Source: Micropepsaceae bacterium
GTDB lineage: Bacteria > Pseudomonadota > Alphaproteobacteria > Micropepsales > Micropepsaceae
DNA: 15,148 nt
Direction: 5' to 3'
Assembly: GCA_025450355.1 (NCBI GenBank)
Contig: JANWHR010000220.1
Location: 1 to 15,148 of the forward strand
Position 1 is the stretch's first letter; each line of letters starts with the position of its first letter. The translations under genes and the position numbers were made by a program. The notes under the pieces were generated by a model, which made no database searches, had not been told where the DNA came from, and worked only from the letters and a program-made list of their open reading frames with translations. Below are positions 1 through 6,300 of this stretch, one piece after another.

Positions 1-327
1 AATTGTACGCCACCAAATCCGATATCATCAAGCGACAATGCGCTGATGGCGCCATCTGGCCTGCGAGGTCACCGGTCTCAGTGAACCATCCTGGCCTGGC
101 CTGCTCTGCTCCGTTCCGAACCGGTTCTGGCTGGTTGGGTGCCTTGTATTTGGCCGGACGGTATCTTACATAACATGTTGCGACGGCGTTCCGTCCGATG
201 AAGCGCAACTGTTTGACCACCGCTCACTCGTTGCGCGCCTGGCTGAAGCAGCCGTACTTCCGACCTGATTCCGTTGCATCGCCTGAGCATCCGCTCTCGC
301 GGAGTCCCGATGCACCAGGATTGGGTA
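1..327. other. Left-edge stretch with no supported gene; cold-shock gene leader at its right end
   Basis: No reading frame here has recognisable protein features. On the + strand one frame stays open from base 3 to a TAA at 171-173 and another from base 1 to a TGA at 82-84. Either could be the tail of a gene that starts outside the window, but nothing in the residues identifies it. A perfect 10-bp palindrome GAACCGGTTC lies at 118-127. A weak promoter-like pair, TTGTAT at 144-149 and TACATA at 167-172 with 17 bases between, would give the downstream cold-shock gene a leader of roughly 150 nt. That length would be reminiscent of cspA leaders, but the hexamers are poor matches, so this is only a suggestion. 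Confidence 0.4.
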
Positions 328-531
328 ATGACGACGGCGACCGTAAAATTCTTCAACGTTCAGAAGGGTTTGGGCTTCATTTCGCCGGAGGACGGCGGCC
401 AGGATGTGTTTGTGCAGGTCACCGCGGTTGAGCAAGCGGGGATGACGAGGTTCACCGAAGGACGACGTGTTTCCTTCGCGATTCAGCCGGACAAACGCGG
501 CACGAAAGCCGTGAAACTCAAACCAGCTTAA
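328..531 (+). CDS. Cold-shock domain protein (CspA family), variant RNA-binding residues
   Basis: A 67-residue single cold-shock (OB-fold) domain protein, the usual CspA length. The family binds single-stranded RNA and DNA in the cytoplasm and acts as an RNA chaperone. The opening VKFFN, the RNP1 region KGLGFIS (residues 13-19), the RNP2 region DVFVQVTA (26-33) and the closing KAVKL identify the fold. VKFFN in place of VKWFN is common in alphaproteobacteria. Two canonical nucleic-acid contacts differ: RNP1 has Leu15 where an aromatic residue is usual, and RNP2 has Gln30 where His is usual. The chosen ATG has AGGA seven bases upstream (317-320). An in-frame ATG at 310 with GGAG five bases upstream (301-304) would add six residues and cannot be excluded. 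The small gene at 606 follows 74 bases later, probably on the same transcript. The family call is secure; the functional effect of the substitutions is inference. Confidence 0.93.
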   Translation: MTTATVKFFNVQKGLGFISPEDGGQDVFVQVTAVEQAGMTRFTEGRRVSFAIQPDKRGTKAVKLKPA

Positions 532-605
532 GCGGACTTTGGCGCGGGACGACGAAGGAGCCCCTCCGCCGAGTTTGACGCCAATGCGTCACAAGGAGTT
601 CGGAC

Positions 606-872
606 GTGAACGAGAACAATCAAGACCCGCGCGCGAACTTGCGCCAGAAAGCCCAGAAGCACTTCACTTCGACGGAGCAGCGCGACGCAGATTTGCGCCA
701 CGAACTTGAACATCAGCGCGCACTGTTCGATGCCAAAAGTGCACGCCTGCGCACGCTGCGCCTTCAAAAAGAGGCCGCGGAGGCTGCAGACAACCCAAAC
801 GGTCTCAATTCAGAAAGCGGGACGGAAATCAGAAAAACCCGCACCCGCCGCATGAAGCGGATTACCCGGTAA
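606..872 (+). CDS. Small charged helical protein downstream of csp, unknown function
   Basis: An 88-residue protein starting at GTG, with an excellent ribosome-binding site AAGGAG (593-598) seven bases upstream. Residues 10-65 are rich in Arg, Lys, Glu, Gln and Ala, and look like one or two long helices, possibly coiled coil (for example the stretch ARLRTLRLQKEAAEAA). The tail after residue 70 is strongly basic and ends in RRMKRITR. There is no signal peptide or membrane segment. Small proteins with a comparable ERLRALRLAKEA-type helix are, from memory, common hypothetical proteins in Hyphomicrobiales, but no function is established to my knowledge. Its place directly after the cold-shock gene suggests co-expression and perhaps a nucleic-acid-related role; that is inference. 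A 15-base near-palindrome, GATTACC-C-GGTAATC (860-874), overlaps the stop codon. Confidence 0.75.
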   Translation: MNENNQDPRANLRQKAQKHFTSTEQRDADLRHELEHQRALFDAKSARLRTLRLQKEAAEAADNPNGLNSESGTEIRKTRTRRMKRITR

Positions 873-946
873 TCTCTTGTTCTGCTGCGTCTGTGTGGCT
901 GGCTGCCGTTCAGGGCATTGAACCTGCGCCCATTTTAAGCTGGATT

Positions 947-1147
947 TTACGGGAAATTTGCGAATCCGGCCGCGACCGGGACGTGCGACTTGTTGCCCAG
1001 AGTGCGCACGCCCGTCTGGAAGCTTCCGTTCCCGCAGAAGGGACACTCCTGAATCGGAACTCCATCATTCACGCGTAGCGTTTGCGCGCAGCTTTCGCAC
1101 AAGTACATTGCCGTTTCGCGCGCAATTTCACCTGCCTTGGCAGCCAT
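947..1147 (-). CDS. Small zinc-ribbon protein
   Basis: A 66-residue protein with two CxxC knuckles, Cys17-x2-Cys20 and Cys35-x2-Cys38, separated by 14 residues and followed by Gly. This is a classic zinc-ribbon layout, resembling the zinc-ribbon-containing (DUF1451-like) small proteins that open with AKAGEIxxETG. No catalytic domain accompanies the ribbon, so a structural or nucleic-acid/protein-binding role is likely and the partner is unknown. The ATG is well supported by AGGAGG five bases upstream on the minus strand (about 1153-1158). It is convergent with the small gene ending at 872, and no clear terminator is visible between them. Confidence 0.82.
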   Translation of the reverse strand: MAAKAGEIARETAMYLCESCAQTLRVNDGVPIQECPFCGNGSFQTGVRTLGNKSHVPVAAGFANFP

Positions 1148-1654
1148 TCATGCCTCCTTTTCCGGGTTTGGTAGTCGTTGGCGCAGGCCAACAGTTTGCG
1201 AGCATCCGGAACTGACAACGTGTGAAACGGCCAGCCGGGCAATGGCTTGGGCGCGAGTGTCAGCTTTACCGTGTCCTACCTGAAAGCCGGCGGATTCAAA
1301 GTCCTGTGCCGGCAATTCTTGCAGCGGCATCCCGCTGTGTCATTGGCGGATAAGTTTGGCTCAGGGTTGGCGCCGTCCTCGCCTGGCATGTCCAGTGTAT
1401 GAAAAGGTTTGCGGCATTCCGATCACAGGCATCGCTTTGCCGGGGCCTGACCAGCCTTCGACACGGCTTCGTTCCATGGCAATCGCCGGTGTTAATGATC
1501 GCCTTCGCGATCGCGATCCCGCTGCTGGTTTTGCGGCTGTGGGTAGTATCCGGGATTCTGCACAGCCGTATGATCCGTCCAAAGATTAGTCGTGCAATCG
1601 AAGGTCCACTTGGCTGGATTTACATGCGAAGGCCGCATGTCTGGCGTGCGTTCG
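1148..1654. other. 507-bp stretch without a supported gene
   Basis: Several overlapping open frames occur on both strands, but none shows a recognisable domain, a good ribosome-binding site or convincing codon pattern. The most protein-like is a + strand frame at 1399-1755. It contains one hydrophobic run (around residues 31-51, SPVLMIAFAIAIPLLVLRLW) but overlaps the 3' end of the better minus-strand gene at 1655-1918. I see no tRNA-like fold and no repeat. It could be regulatory or decayed sequence. Confidence 0.4.
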
Positions 1655-1918
1655 TCAGACTGCGTAACCGTACTCTGGCCTGCGTTCCGGAGCTTTGGAT
1701 TCCGTTTGCGCTCCCACTCCAAGCAAAGTCTTTAATTCATCGTAAGATTCGGTGACGTTGAATTTTTCTCCGGTGCTCAGAGTGATGATGCTGGTGCCAT
1801 CGAGACCGCCTCCGTCGATCAGCGCGATATATGCTGCTCCGATCAGCCTTTTCCGCGGTGATAATGCGATGCCGGATGCCACCGTGACCTGAGTCACTTC
1901 GACCAGTGTCGTTTCCAT
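1655..1918 (-). CDS. Small FlbD-like beta-rich hypothetical protein
   Basis: An 87-residue protein from the ATG at 1918; an in-frame GTG at 1948 would add ten residues. It alternates predicted beta strands: VEVTQVTVASGIAL, then an arginine/lysine patch SPRKRLIGAAYIALID, then TSIITLSTGEKFNVTESYDELKTLLG. The second half, with ITL-x2-GEK-x-x-V-x-ES-x-x-EL, resembles the small flagellar protein FlbD and related FlbD-like proteins. There are no flagellar genes in the window, so a flagellar role is not supported. No signal peptide is seen. The SD is poor for either start (only a GGGG run seven bases before the ATG). The strand pattern and the phase of conserved hydrophobics make it more credible than competing frames, but confidence is moderate. 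Confidence 0.55.
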   Translation of the reverse strand: METTLVEVTQVTVASGIALSPRKRLIGAAYIALIDGGGLDGTSIITLSTGEKFNVTESYDELKTLLGVGAQTESKAPERRPEYGYAV

Positions 1919-2140
1919 AGGAAAACCCCATTTCCACAGAGCCGGCACTCAACACGCTCAGGCTTTTCTGGCACAGGCTGTGCCCCGTCGCCGCACCAGG
2001 CCTTCGCCCGCCCGGCGAAAAAAGGCTGGCCGTGATCGTTTGGCAGCGGTTTAAGCCGTACGGAGAGCCGCTGATGACTCCAGTTTGCACGCGGCGCCGC
2101 AACGGTTAAGCTACGCGTTGCGCACACCGGGGAAATCAAC

Positions 2141-2548
2141 ATGACCGCATTCAATGTCGTCCGTTTCCGCGTGAAGCCGGGCCGCGAAGGCGAATTCATC
2201 GCAGCCCATCGGGCGTGGGGGGAAAAGCTTGCGGGGATGCGAAAATTCTCGCTGATCCGAACCGGGGATCGCACGTTCTGCATCATCGGCGAGTGGAGCG
2301 GCCTGGCGGCATTGGCCAAGGCAAGGCCGAAGATGATCGGCATTCTGGACCGCTTTCGCGACGTGCTGGAAGACCAGGGTAACGGGTTGGGAGTGACCGA
2401 CCCGGTGTCCGGGGAGGCGGTGGTGGAACGATCTTTCGCGAGGACTGCTGGCGCCGCGCGCGCGACAGCCAAACGTAGCACTGCTCCAAAAAAGCCGGCC
2501 AGAAAGCCGGGCAAAAAACCCGGCAGGAACCGCGCCCGCGGCCGGTGA
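2141..2548 (+). CDS. ABM-like dimeric alpha/beta-barrel protein with a basic C-terminal tail
   Basis: A 135-residue protein in two parts. Residues 1-97 look like a ferredoxin-like alpha/beta-barrel subunit of the antibiotic-biosynthesis-monooxygenase (ABM) type. Strand FNVVRFRVKPG is followed by helix EFIAAHRAW, strand KFSLIRTGDRTFCIIGEW, then a helix spanning ARPKMIGILDRFRDVLED and the conserved-looking end GLGVTDPVSGE. Such proteins usually dimerise; some are monooxygenases or haem-degrading enzymes, and many have no known activity. Residues 101-135 form a low-complexity Lys/Arg/Ala/Pro/Gly tail with 14 basic and no acidic residues, resembling histone H1-like nucleic-acid-binding tails. The ATG has GGGGA seven bases upstream. 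Longer minus-strand frames cover the same region but lack any domain signature. The function is not established; the fold assignment is by pattern only. Confidence 0.72.
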   Translation: MTAFNVVRFRVKPGREGEFIAAHRAWGEKLAGMRKFSLIRTGDRTFCIIGEWSGLAALAKARPKMIGILDRFRDVLEDQGNGLGVTDPVSGEAVVERSFARTAGAARATAKRSTAPKKPARKPGKKPGRNRARGR

Positions 2549-2782
2549 CCTGTCGCGTCGACCGGCCGAATTGGCACGACTGGGCGAGACACTGCCTGGT
2601 TCGCCATGCGGGATTGGAATGAACTGTTCCGTACCTGGCATTTCGCAGTGATCTCGACGAAACCGTTGCTGCACAAGTAGTGCGTTTGGCATCAATGACC
2701 TGATTTGCAGCAACTCCGTTTCCGGGGCCCGCGAACCTGCCCGGCAGAAACGAAACAATGGCGGAGCTGACGCGTTTTCTCG

Positions 2783-2796
2783 CCGGGATATCCCGG
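2783..2796. promoter_or_regulatory. 14-bp perfect palindrome upstream of the GH15 gene
   Basis: CCGGGATATCCCGG is a perfect palindrome ending 28 bases before the GH15 start codon, inside a 276-bp gap that otherwise holds no gene. Its position suits an operator or a short mRNA structure near the translation start, but no second copy was seen in the window and no known operator matches it to my knowledge. Confidence 0.3.
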
Positions 2797-2824
2797 AACT
2801 TTTGCGGATCGATTTCTGCGCCCG

Positions 2825-4669
2825 ATGCGCATTGCCCCCGACGAACAGTTTTTCGCGCCGCCGTTGCCGCCGGCAAACACGCTTGCGATTGGCGACTACG
2901 CGCTGATTGGTGACTGCCGGACGGCGGCACTGGTCTCGCGGCACGGATCAATCGACTGGCTGTGCCTGCCGCATTTTTCCGGCCCATCGATTTTTGCCGC
3001 CATACTCGATCCCGCGGCCGGCCATTTCAGTATCCGCCCCACCGCGCCCTATCGCGTGCGCCGGCGCTATACCGGCAACACGCCGGTTCTGGAAACAATT
3101 TTCGAGACGGAAAGCGGCGCGGTTCTGATACGCGATGCGCTCATCGTGCTGGACGGCGTGACACGCTTGCGTCCGATGCGCGAGCTCGTCCGGATCGTGC
3201 AAAACCTCCAGGGAGAAGTCGAACTTGAGGCGGAAATCGATGCGAAGCCGGATTACGCCCGCATGCCTCCGCGGCTGCGCAGTCATGGCGCACTGGGTTG
3301 GGCGGTACTGTCCGGGAACAACATTGTCTTTGTACAGAGTGATGCCCCGCTGGAACAGCATGGCGGCGTACTTCGTAGCGTGTTCCGCGCCCAGGAAGCG
3401 GGCATCCGGCGATTCAGCCTGTCCTTTACGCATGGAGATATTGCGGTTCTGCCACCGATCGCGGCAGCGGAACACCGGGTTCGGGAAACAGCTGCCTGGT
3501 GGAGCAACTGGAGCGAAACATGCCGCTACCGCGGTCCTTACCGGGAAGCCGTGCTACGCAGCGCAATCACGCTGAAGCAGTTGAGCTATTCGCTGTCGGG
3601 CGCCATCGTTGCGGCGCCGACCACATCGCTGCCCGAAACGATCGGGCACGATGATACCTATGATTATCGCTTCTGCTGGCTGCGGGACGCCGGGTTCACG
3701 GTTGAAGCATTGACCAGTCTCGGCTTTCATGACGATGCCGCGGAATTTCTCGGATGGCTGTTGCACAGCACCCGGCTGACGTGGCCGCGCCTGCGCGTCT
3801 TTTACGATGTCTACGGACGGGATGGGTCCAAAGAACACACGCTCTCGCATTACAGCGGTTATCGCTGCTCGATACCGGTGCGGACCGGCAATCAGGCCGG
3901 CGGACAACGACAGCTCGACGTGTACGGCCATGTCGTGCTGGCTGCCGAGAAATATTCTGCGGCCGGTGGCAAGCTTGGCAGAGCAGAAGCGCGGTTGCTG
4001 CGCGGCATTGGACGCACGGTTTGCCGGGAATGGTGGAAGCCCGACAACGGCCTGTGGGAAATTCGCGGCGCAAAACGTCACTACACCTTCTCGAAGCTGC
4101 TGTGCTGGGTCGCGCTCGACCGGCTGCTGAAAATGGGCGGGGATGGCCGTATTGCTCTGGGCTCCCATGGCGCGCAATTCGCCAGCGAACGCGAAGCCAT
4201 CGCCACAGCAATCGAGAGCCGCGGATTCAATCACGGCCTGCAGGCTTACACCGGAGAATTCCTTGGGAACCGCATGGATGCCAGTCTTCTTCTGATTCCG
4301 GTCCTGCAATACAGGACGGCCTGCGATCCGCGATTTACCGGCACGTTCGACAGGATCACGGAACGGTTGTCGCGGAACGGCCTGATCTATCGCTACGAGA
4401 CCGGCTATGGCGCGAAGCAGTTTGCGGAAAATTCCTTCGGCATCTGCACCTTTTGGGCGGTGACGGCCCTTGCGGCGCAGGGACGACATCGTGAAGCCGA
4501 GGAATTGTTCAGAAAGGCACTGTCCTGCGCCAATGATCTGCTTCTCTTCAGTGAGGAGATCAATCCGGACAGTGGCGCACTGACCGGAAACTTTCCCCAG
4601 GGCTTCACCCATGTCGGGCTGATCAATGCCGCGCTTGCGCTGGAGAACCCACGGGAGGCGGCGCGCTGA
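2825..4669 (+). CDS. Glycoside hydrolase family 15 protein (glucoamylase/trehalase-like)
   Basis: A 614-residue cytoplasmic GH15 enzyme of full family length, without a signal peptide. An N-terminal beta-sandwich region opens with IGDYALIGDCRTAALVS (residues 22-38) and GSIDWLCLPHFSGPSIFAAI (41-60). The (alpha/alpha)6 catalytic region begins around 236, with YDYRFCWLRDAG (279-290) and the family acid motif WEIRG (411-415, Glu412 the likely general acid). It ends with FSEEINPDSGALTGNFPQ (575-592), whose SEE pair holds the likely general base. GH15 enzymes are inverting alpha-glucosidases that act on alpha-glucans, and in related bacterial members on trehalose; the substrate cannot be decided from sequence alone. 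The start lacks a clear SD, but no other ATG, GTG or TTG codon precedes it in the open frame, which begins after a TGA at 2768. The stop overlaps the start of the membrane-protein gene (TGATG), implying coupled translation. Confidence 0.92.
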   Translation: MRIAPDEQFFAPPLPPANTLAIGDYALIGDCRTAALVSRHGSIDWLCLPHFSGPSIFAAILDPAAGHFSIRPTAPYRVRRRYTGNTPVLETIFETESGAVLIRDALIVLDGVTRLRPMRELVRIVQNLQGEVELEAEIDAKPDYARMPPRLRSHGALGWAVLSGNNIVFVQSDAPLEQHGGVLRSVFRAQEAGIRRFSLSFTHGDIAVLPPIAAAEHRVRETAAWWSNWSETCRYRGPYREAVLRSAITLKQLSYSLSGAIVAAPTTSLPETIGHDDTYDYRFCWLRDAGFTVEALTSLGFHDDAAEFLGWLLHSTRLTWPRLRVFYDVYGRDGSKEHTLSHYSGYRCSIPVRTGNQAGGQRQLDVYGHVVLAAEKYSAAGGKLGRAEARLLRGIGRTVCREWWKPDNGLWEIRGAKRHYTFSKLLCWVALDRLLKMGGDGRIALGSHGAQFASEREAIATAIESRGFNHGLQAYTGEFLGNRMDASLLLIPVLQYRTACDPRFTGTFDRITERLSRNGLIYRYETGYGAKQFAENSFGICTFWAVTALAAQGRHREAEELFRKALSCANDLLLFSEEINPDSGALTGNFPQGFTHVGLINAALALENPREAAR

Positions 4670-5175
4670 TGCCGGCACAAATGCCGCCGCCGTGGGGCGA
4701 TGTTGTTCTCTGGGGCCTGATTGCAACCGTCCTGATGGACGTCATTCTCGAGGCGGCACAGGGCCTGGGGTTTTCACGCATGAGCCTGCCGTTCCTGTTC
4801 GGCACGTTTTTCACCTCGAACCGGAGCAGGGCCACAATTGTGGGTTTTGTTGCCTATCTCATTGGAGGCTGGTTTTTTGCTTTCCTGTACTTCCTGCTGT
4901 TCCGTAGCCTGAATATCTATAGCTGGTGGTTCGGGATGATCGCGGGCGCGGTGCATGGAATTTTCCTGCTCGCAACCATGCTGCCGCTGATGCCGTTCAT
5001 CCATCCCCGTATGGCATCCGAGTATCACGGGGTCACGATGGTGCGGCAGCTCGAGCCGCCAGGATTCATGGCGGTGAATTATGGGTATGCCACGCCATTG
5101 TGGACGCTGATCGCGCAAACGGTTTATGGCGGCACGCTCGGTCTGTTGGCGCAACTGCACCTGATGGTGTTTTAG
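4669..5175 (+). CDS. Four-helix integral membrane protein coupled to GH15, unknown function
   Basis: A 168-residue inner-membrane protein with hydrophobic segments at about 11-30, 57-77, 84-108 and 143-165. A semi-hydrophobic stretch MSLPFLFGTFF (38-48) may be a re-entrant loop. Conserved-looking features are MD at the end of helix 1 (23-24), a basic loop NRSRA (51-55), His96 in helix 3 and HPRM (112-115) just after it. I recall this pattern (ATxxMD ... MxLPFLxGTxFT ... HPRM) from uncharacterised membrane proteins of several phyla, but no function is known to me. Its ATG overlaps the GH15 stop codon as TGATG; a second ATG four codons in is also possible. The coupling suggests a shared role or at least co-regulation with the hydrolase. 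Confidence 0.85.
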   Translation: MPAQMPPPWGDVVLWGLIATVLMDVILEAAQGLGFSRMSLPFLFGTFFTSNRSRATIVGFVAYLIGGWFFAFLYFLLFRSLNIYSWWFGMIAGAVHGIFLLATMLPLMPFIHPRMASEYHGVTMVRQLEPPGFMAVNYGYATPLWTLIAQTVYGGTLGLLAQLHLMVF

Positions 5176-5189
5176 GTCGAGTGAGCGAA

Positions 5190-5306
5190 GCAAATTTTCT
5201 CACGCGGAGACGCGGAGACGCGGAGGTATTCAGTGCGCGACAGCGAAGGGGCTCAAGTCACAAGTATCCCCGCGCGCTCCGCGTCTCCGCGTGAAATCGA
5301 ATTTGC
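5190..5306. repeat. Intergenic inverted-repeat element (REP/MITE-like)
   Basis: Two inverted arms flank about 59 bases. The left arm is 5190-5217 and the right arm 5277-5306. They share an exact 18-base core, TCACGCGGAGACGCGGAG, in opposite orientations. Outside the core both arms continue with an imperfect A/T-rich match (GCAAATT on each side). The left arm carries an extra ACGCGGAG unit, so CGCGGAGA repeats in tandem there. The element sits between two convergent genes, where it could form a long stem in RNA from either direction. The type resembles the widespread CGCGGAGACGCGGAG-like intergenic repeats of environmental bacteria. It has no coding capacity, so it would depend on a helper elsewhere if mobile. 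Bidirectional termination is another possible role. Confidence 0.75.
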
Positions 5307-5332
5307 GGGTTTGGCCACAACTTATCGCGTGG

Positions 5333-6226
5333 CTATGACATCGCGGGAGGGGGCGGCGGCGGGTCCGGCGGAAGAGGGATGAATTCCGCATTGTCGCGGT
5401 CGGGCAGCCTGAAGCGGCCGGCGCGCCAGTCCGCCTTCGCCTGCTCAATCCGCTGTTTCGACGATGAGACGAAATTCCATTCGATATGCCGTTCGCCGAT
5501 GCGATCCCCGCCCAGAAGCATCAAAACGGCAGGTCCGGCGGCTTTCATGATCGCCGGCCGATCCGGCACAAATGTTACCATCTGGCCGGATTCGATGCTT
5601 CGCCCATCGGCCTCGACGGTTCCCGAGACAATGAACGCGCCCCGCTCCTCGTATTGAGAGGGCAGTTCGATGCGGGCGCCGTCGGCAAGCCGGACGTCCA
5701 CATAAAACATCGGGGAATGAGTCCTGACCGGCGCTGTTTTACCGAATGCAGTACCGGCGATGAGACGAATGGCGATTCCCGAATCGTCAAGGGCGGGAAG
5801 ATCCTTGGATCCATGGTGGAAAAATGCCGGATCGGTCTCCTCCTGCCCGGCTGGCAAACCGACCCACGCCTGAATCCCATGGACGCGGTCACCCTGCCTG
5901 CGTGCTTTTTCAAAGCGCTCGGAATGGGTGATGCCGTGTCCCGCGACCATCCAGTTGACTTCTCCCGGACGAATGGGCTGCTCGGAATCAAGGCTGTCCC
6001 GGTGCATGATTTCGCCCGAAAACAGATAGGTGATGGTCGAGAGGCCGATGTGAGGGTGCGGGCGGACATCCACGTCGCGCGAGATGCCCGCAGGGAAGTC
6101 AATTGGACCCATGTGGTCGAGGAACACGAAGGGACCGGCCATCCGTTGCTCCGCGGAAGGCAGGACGCGGCCGACGGAAAAGCCTCCGAGGTTTCGCGCC
6201 CGCTGCGGGATGACGTGCTTTAGCAT
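5333..6226 (-). CDS. Pirin family protein
   Basis: A 297-residue bicupin protein of the pirin family, the usual length. The first cupin holds the four canonical metal ligands: His57 and His59 in RPHPHIG, and His101 and Glu103 in GITHSE. The family binds Fe(II); some members have quercetin 2,3-dioxygenase activity and others act as redox-linked regulators. The conserved HMGPxDFPAGI (38-48) and WVGLPAG segments support the call. The C terminus ends in a proline run (PPPPPP then AMS), which is unusual and probably disordered. The ATG at 6226 gives the normal N terminus; longer in-frame extensions add residues unlike the family. The SD is weak (AGGA twelve bases upstream). A TTGCCG-N16-TATTGT pair ends only six bases before the ATG. 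It is divergent from dusA across a 74-bp gap. Confidence 0.93.
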   Translation of the reverse strand: MLKHVIPQRARNLGGFSVGRVLPSAEQRMAGPFVFLDHMGPIDFPAGISRDVDVRPHPHIGLSTITYLFSGEIMHRDSLDSEQPIRPGEVNWMVAGHGITHSERFEKARRQGDRVHGIQAWVGLPAGQEETDPAFFHHGSKDLPALDDSGIAIRLIAGTAFGKTAPVRTHSPMFYVDVRLADGARIELPSQYEERGAFIVSGTVEADGRSIESGQMVTFVPDRPAIMKAAGPAVLMLLGGDRIGERHIEWNFVSSSKQRIEQAKADWRAGRFRLPDRDNAEFIPLPPDPPPPPPAMS

Positions 6227-6300
6227 GGCGTTACAATATCCTGTCGCAGCGGTTCGGCAAATCCGTTTGCACTCCCCGCTCGATTGTGGAATCAGGCGCC

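Noticed and set aside
860..874. GATTACC-C-GGTAATC near-palindrome at the end of the small gene after csp
   Set aside because: The single-base loop is too tight and no T run follows closely, so it is not convincing as a terminator.
1505..1516. 12-bp palindrome TCGCGATCGCGA, resembling cyanobacterial HIP1
   Set aside because: Single copy here in a GC-rich genome and unrelated to any gene start; chance is the simplest explanation.
1399..1755. 118-residue + strand frame with one hydrophobic run
   Set aside because: No SD or family signature, and it overlaps the 3' end of the better FlbD-like minus-strand frame; kept only as a note on the gap.
1894..2944. Two long overlapping minus-strand frames (1894-2676 and 2111-2944)
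   Set aside because: Both are opposite the ABM-like gene and its flanks. They are Arg/Pro/Ala-rich without domain features, and the + strand gene has a coherent fold and SD.
3554..4726. 390-residue minus-strand frame
   Set aside because: It lies antisense to the GH15 catalytic domain, whose motifs are all intact on the + strand; the minus frame has no recognisable feature.
5201..5222. Tandem CGCGGAGA units considered as a CRISPR or simple tandem array
   Set aside because: Units are directly adjacent with no spacers and few in number; they belong to one arm of the inverted-repeat element.
5486..6223. 245-residue + strand frame
   Set aside because: It is antisense to pirin, which carries all four metal ligands on the minus strand.
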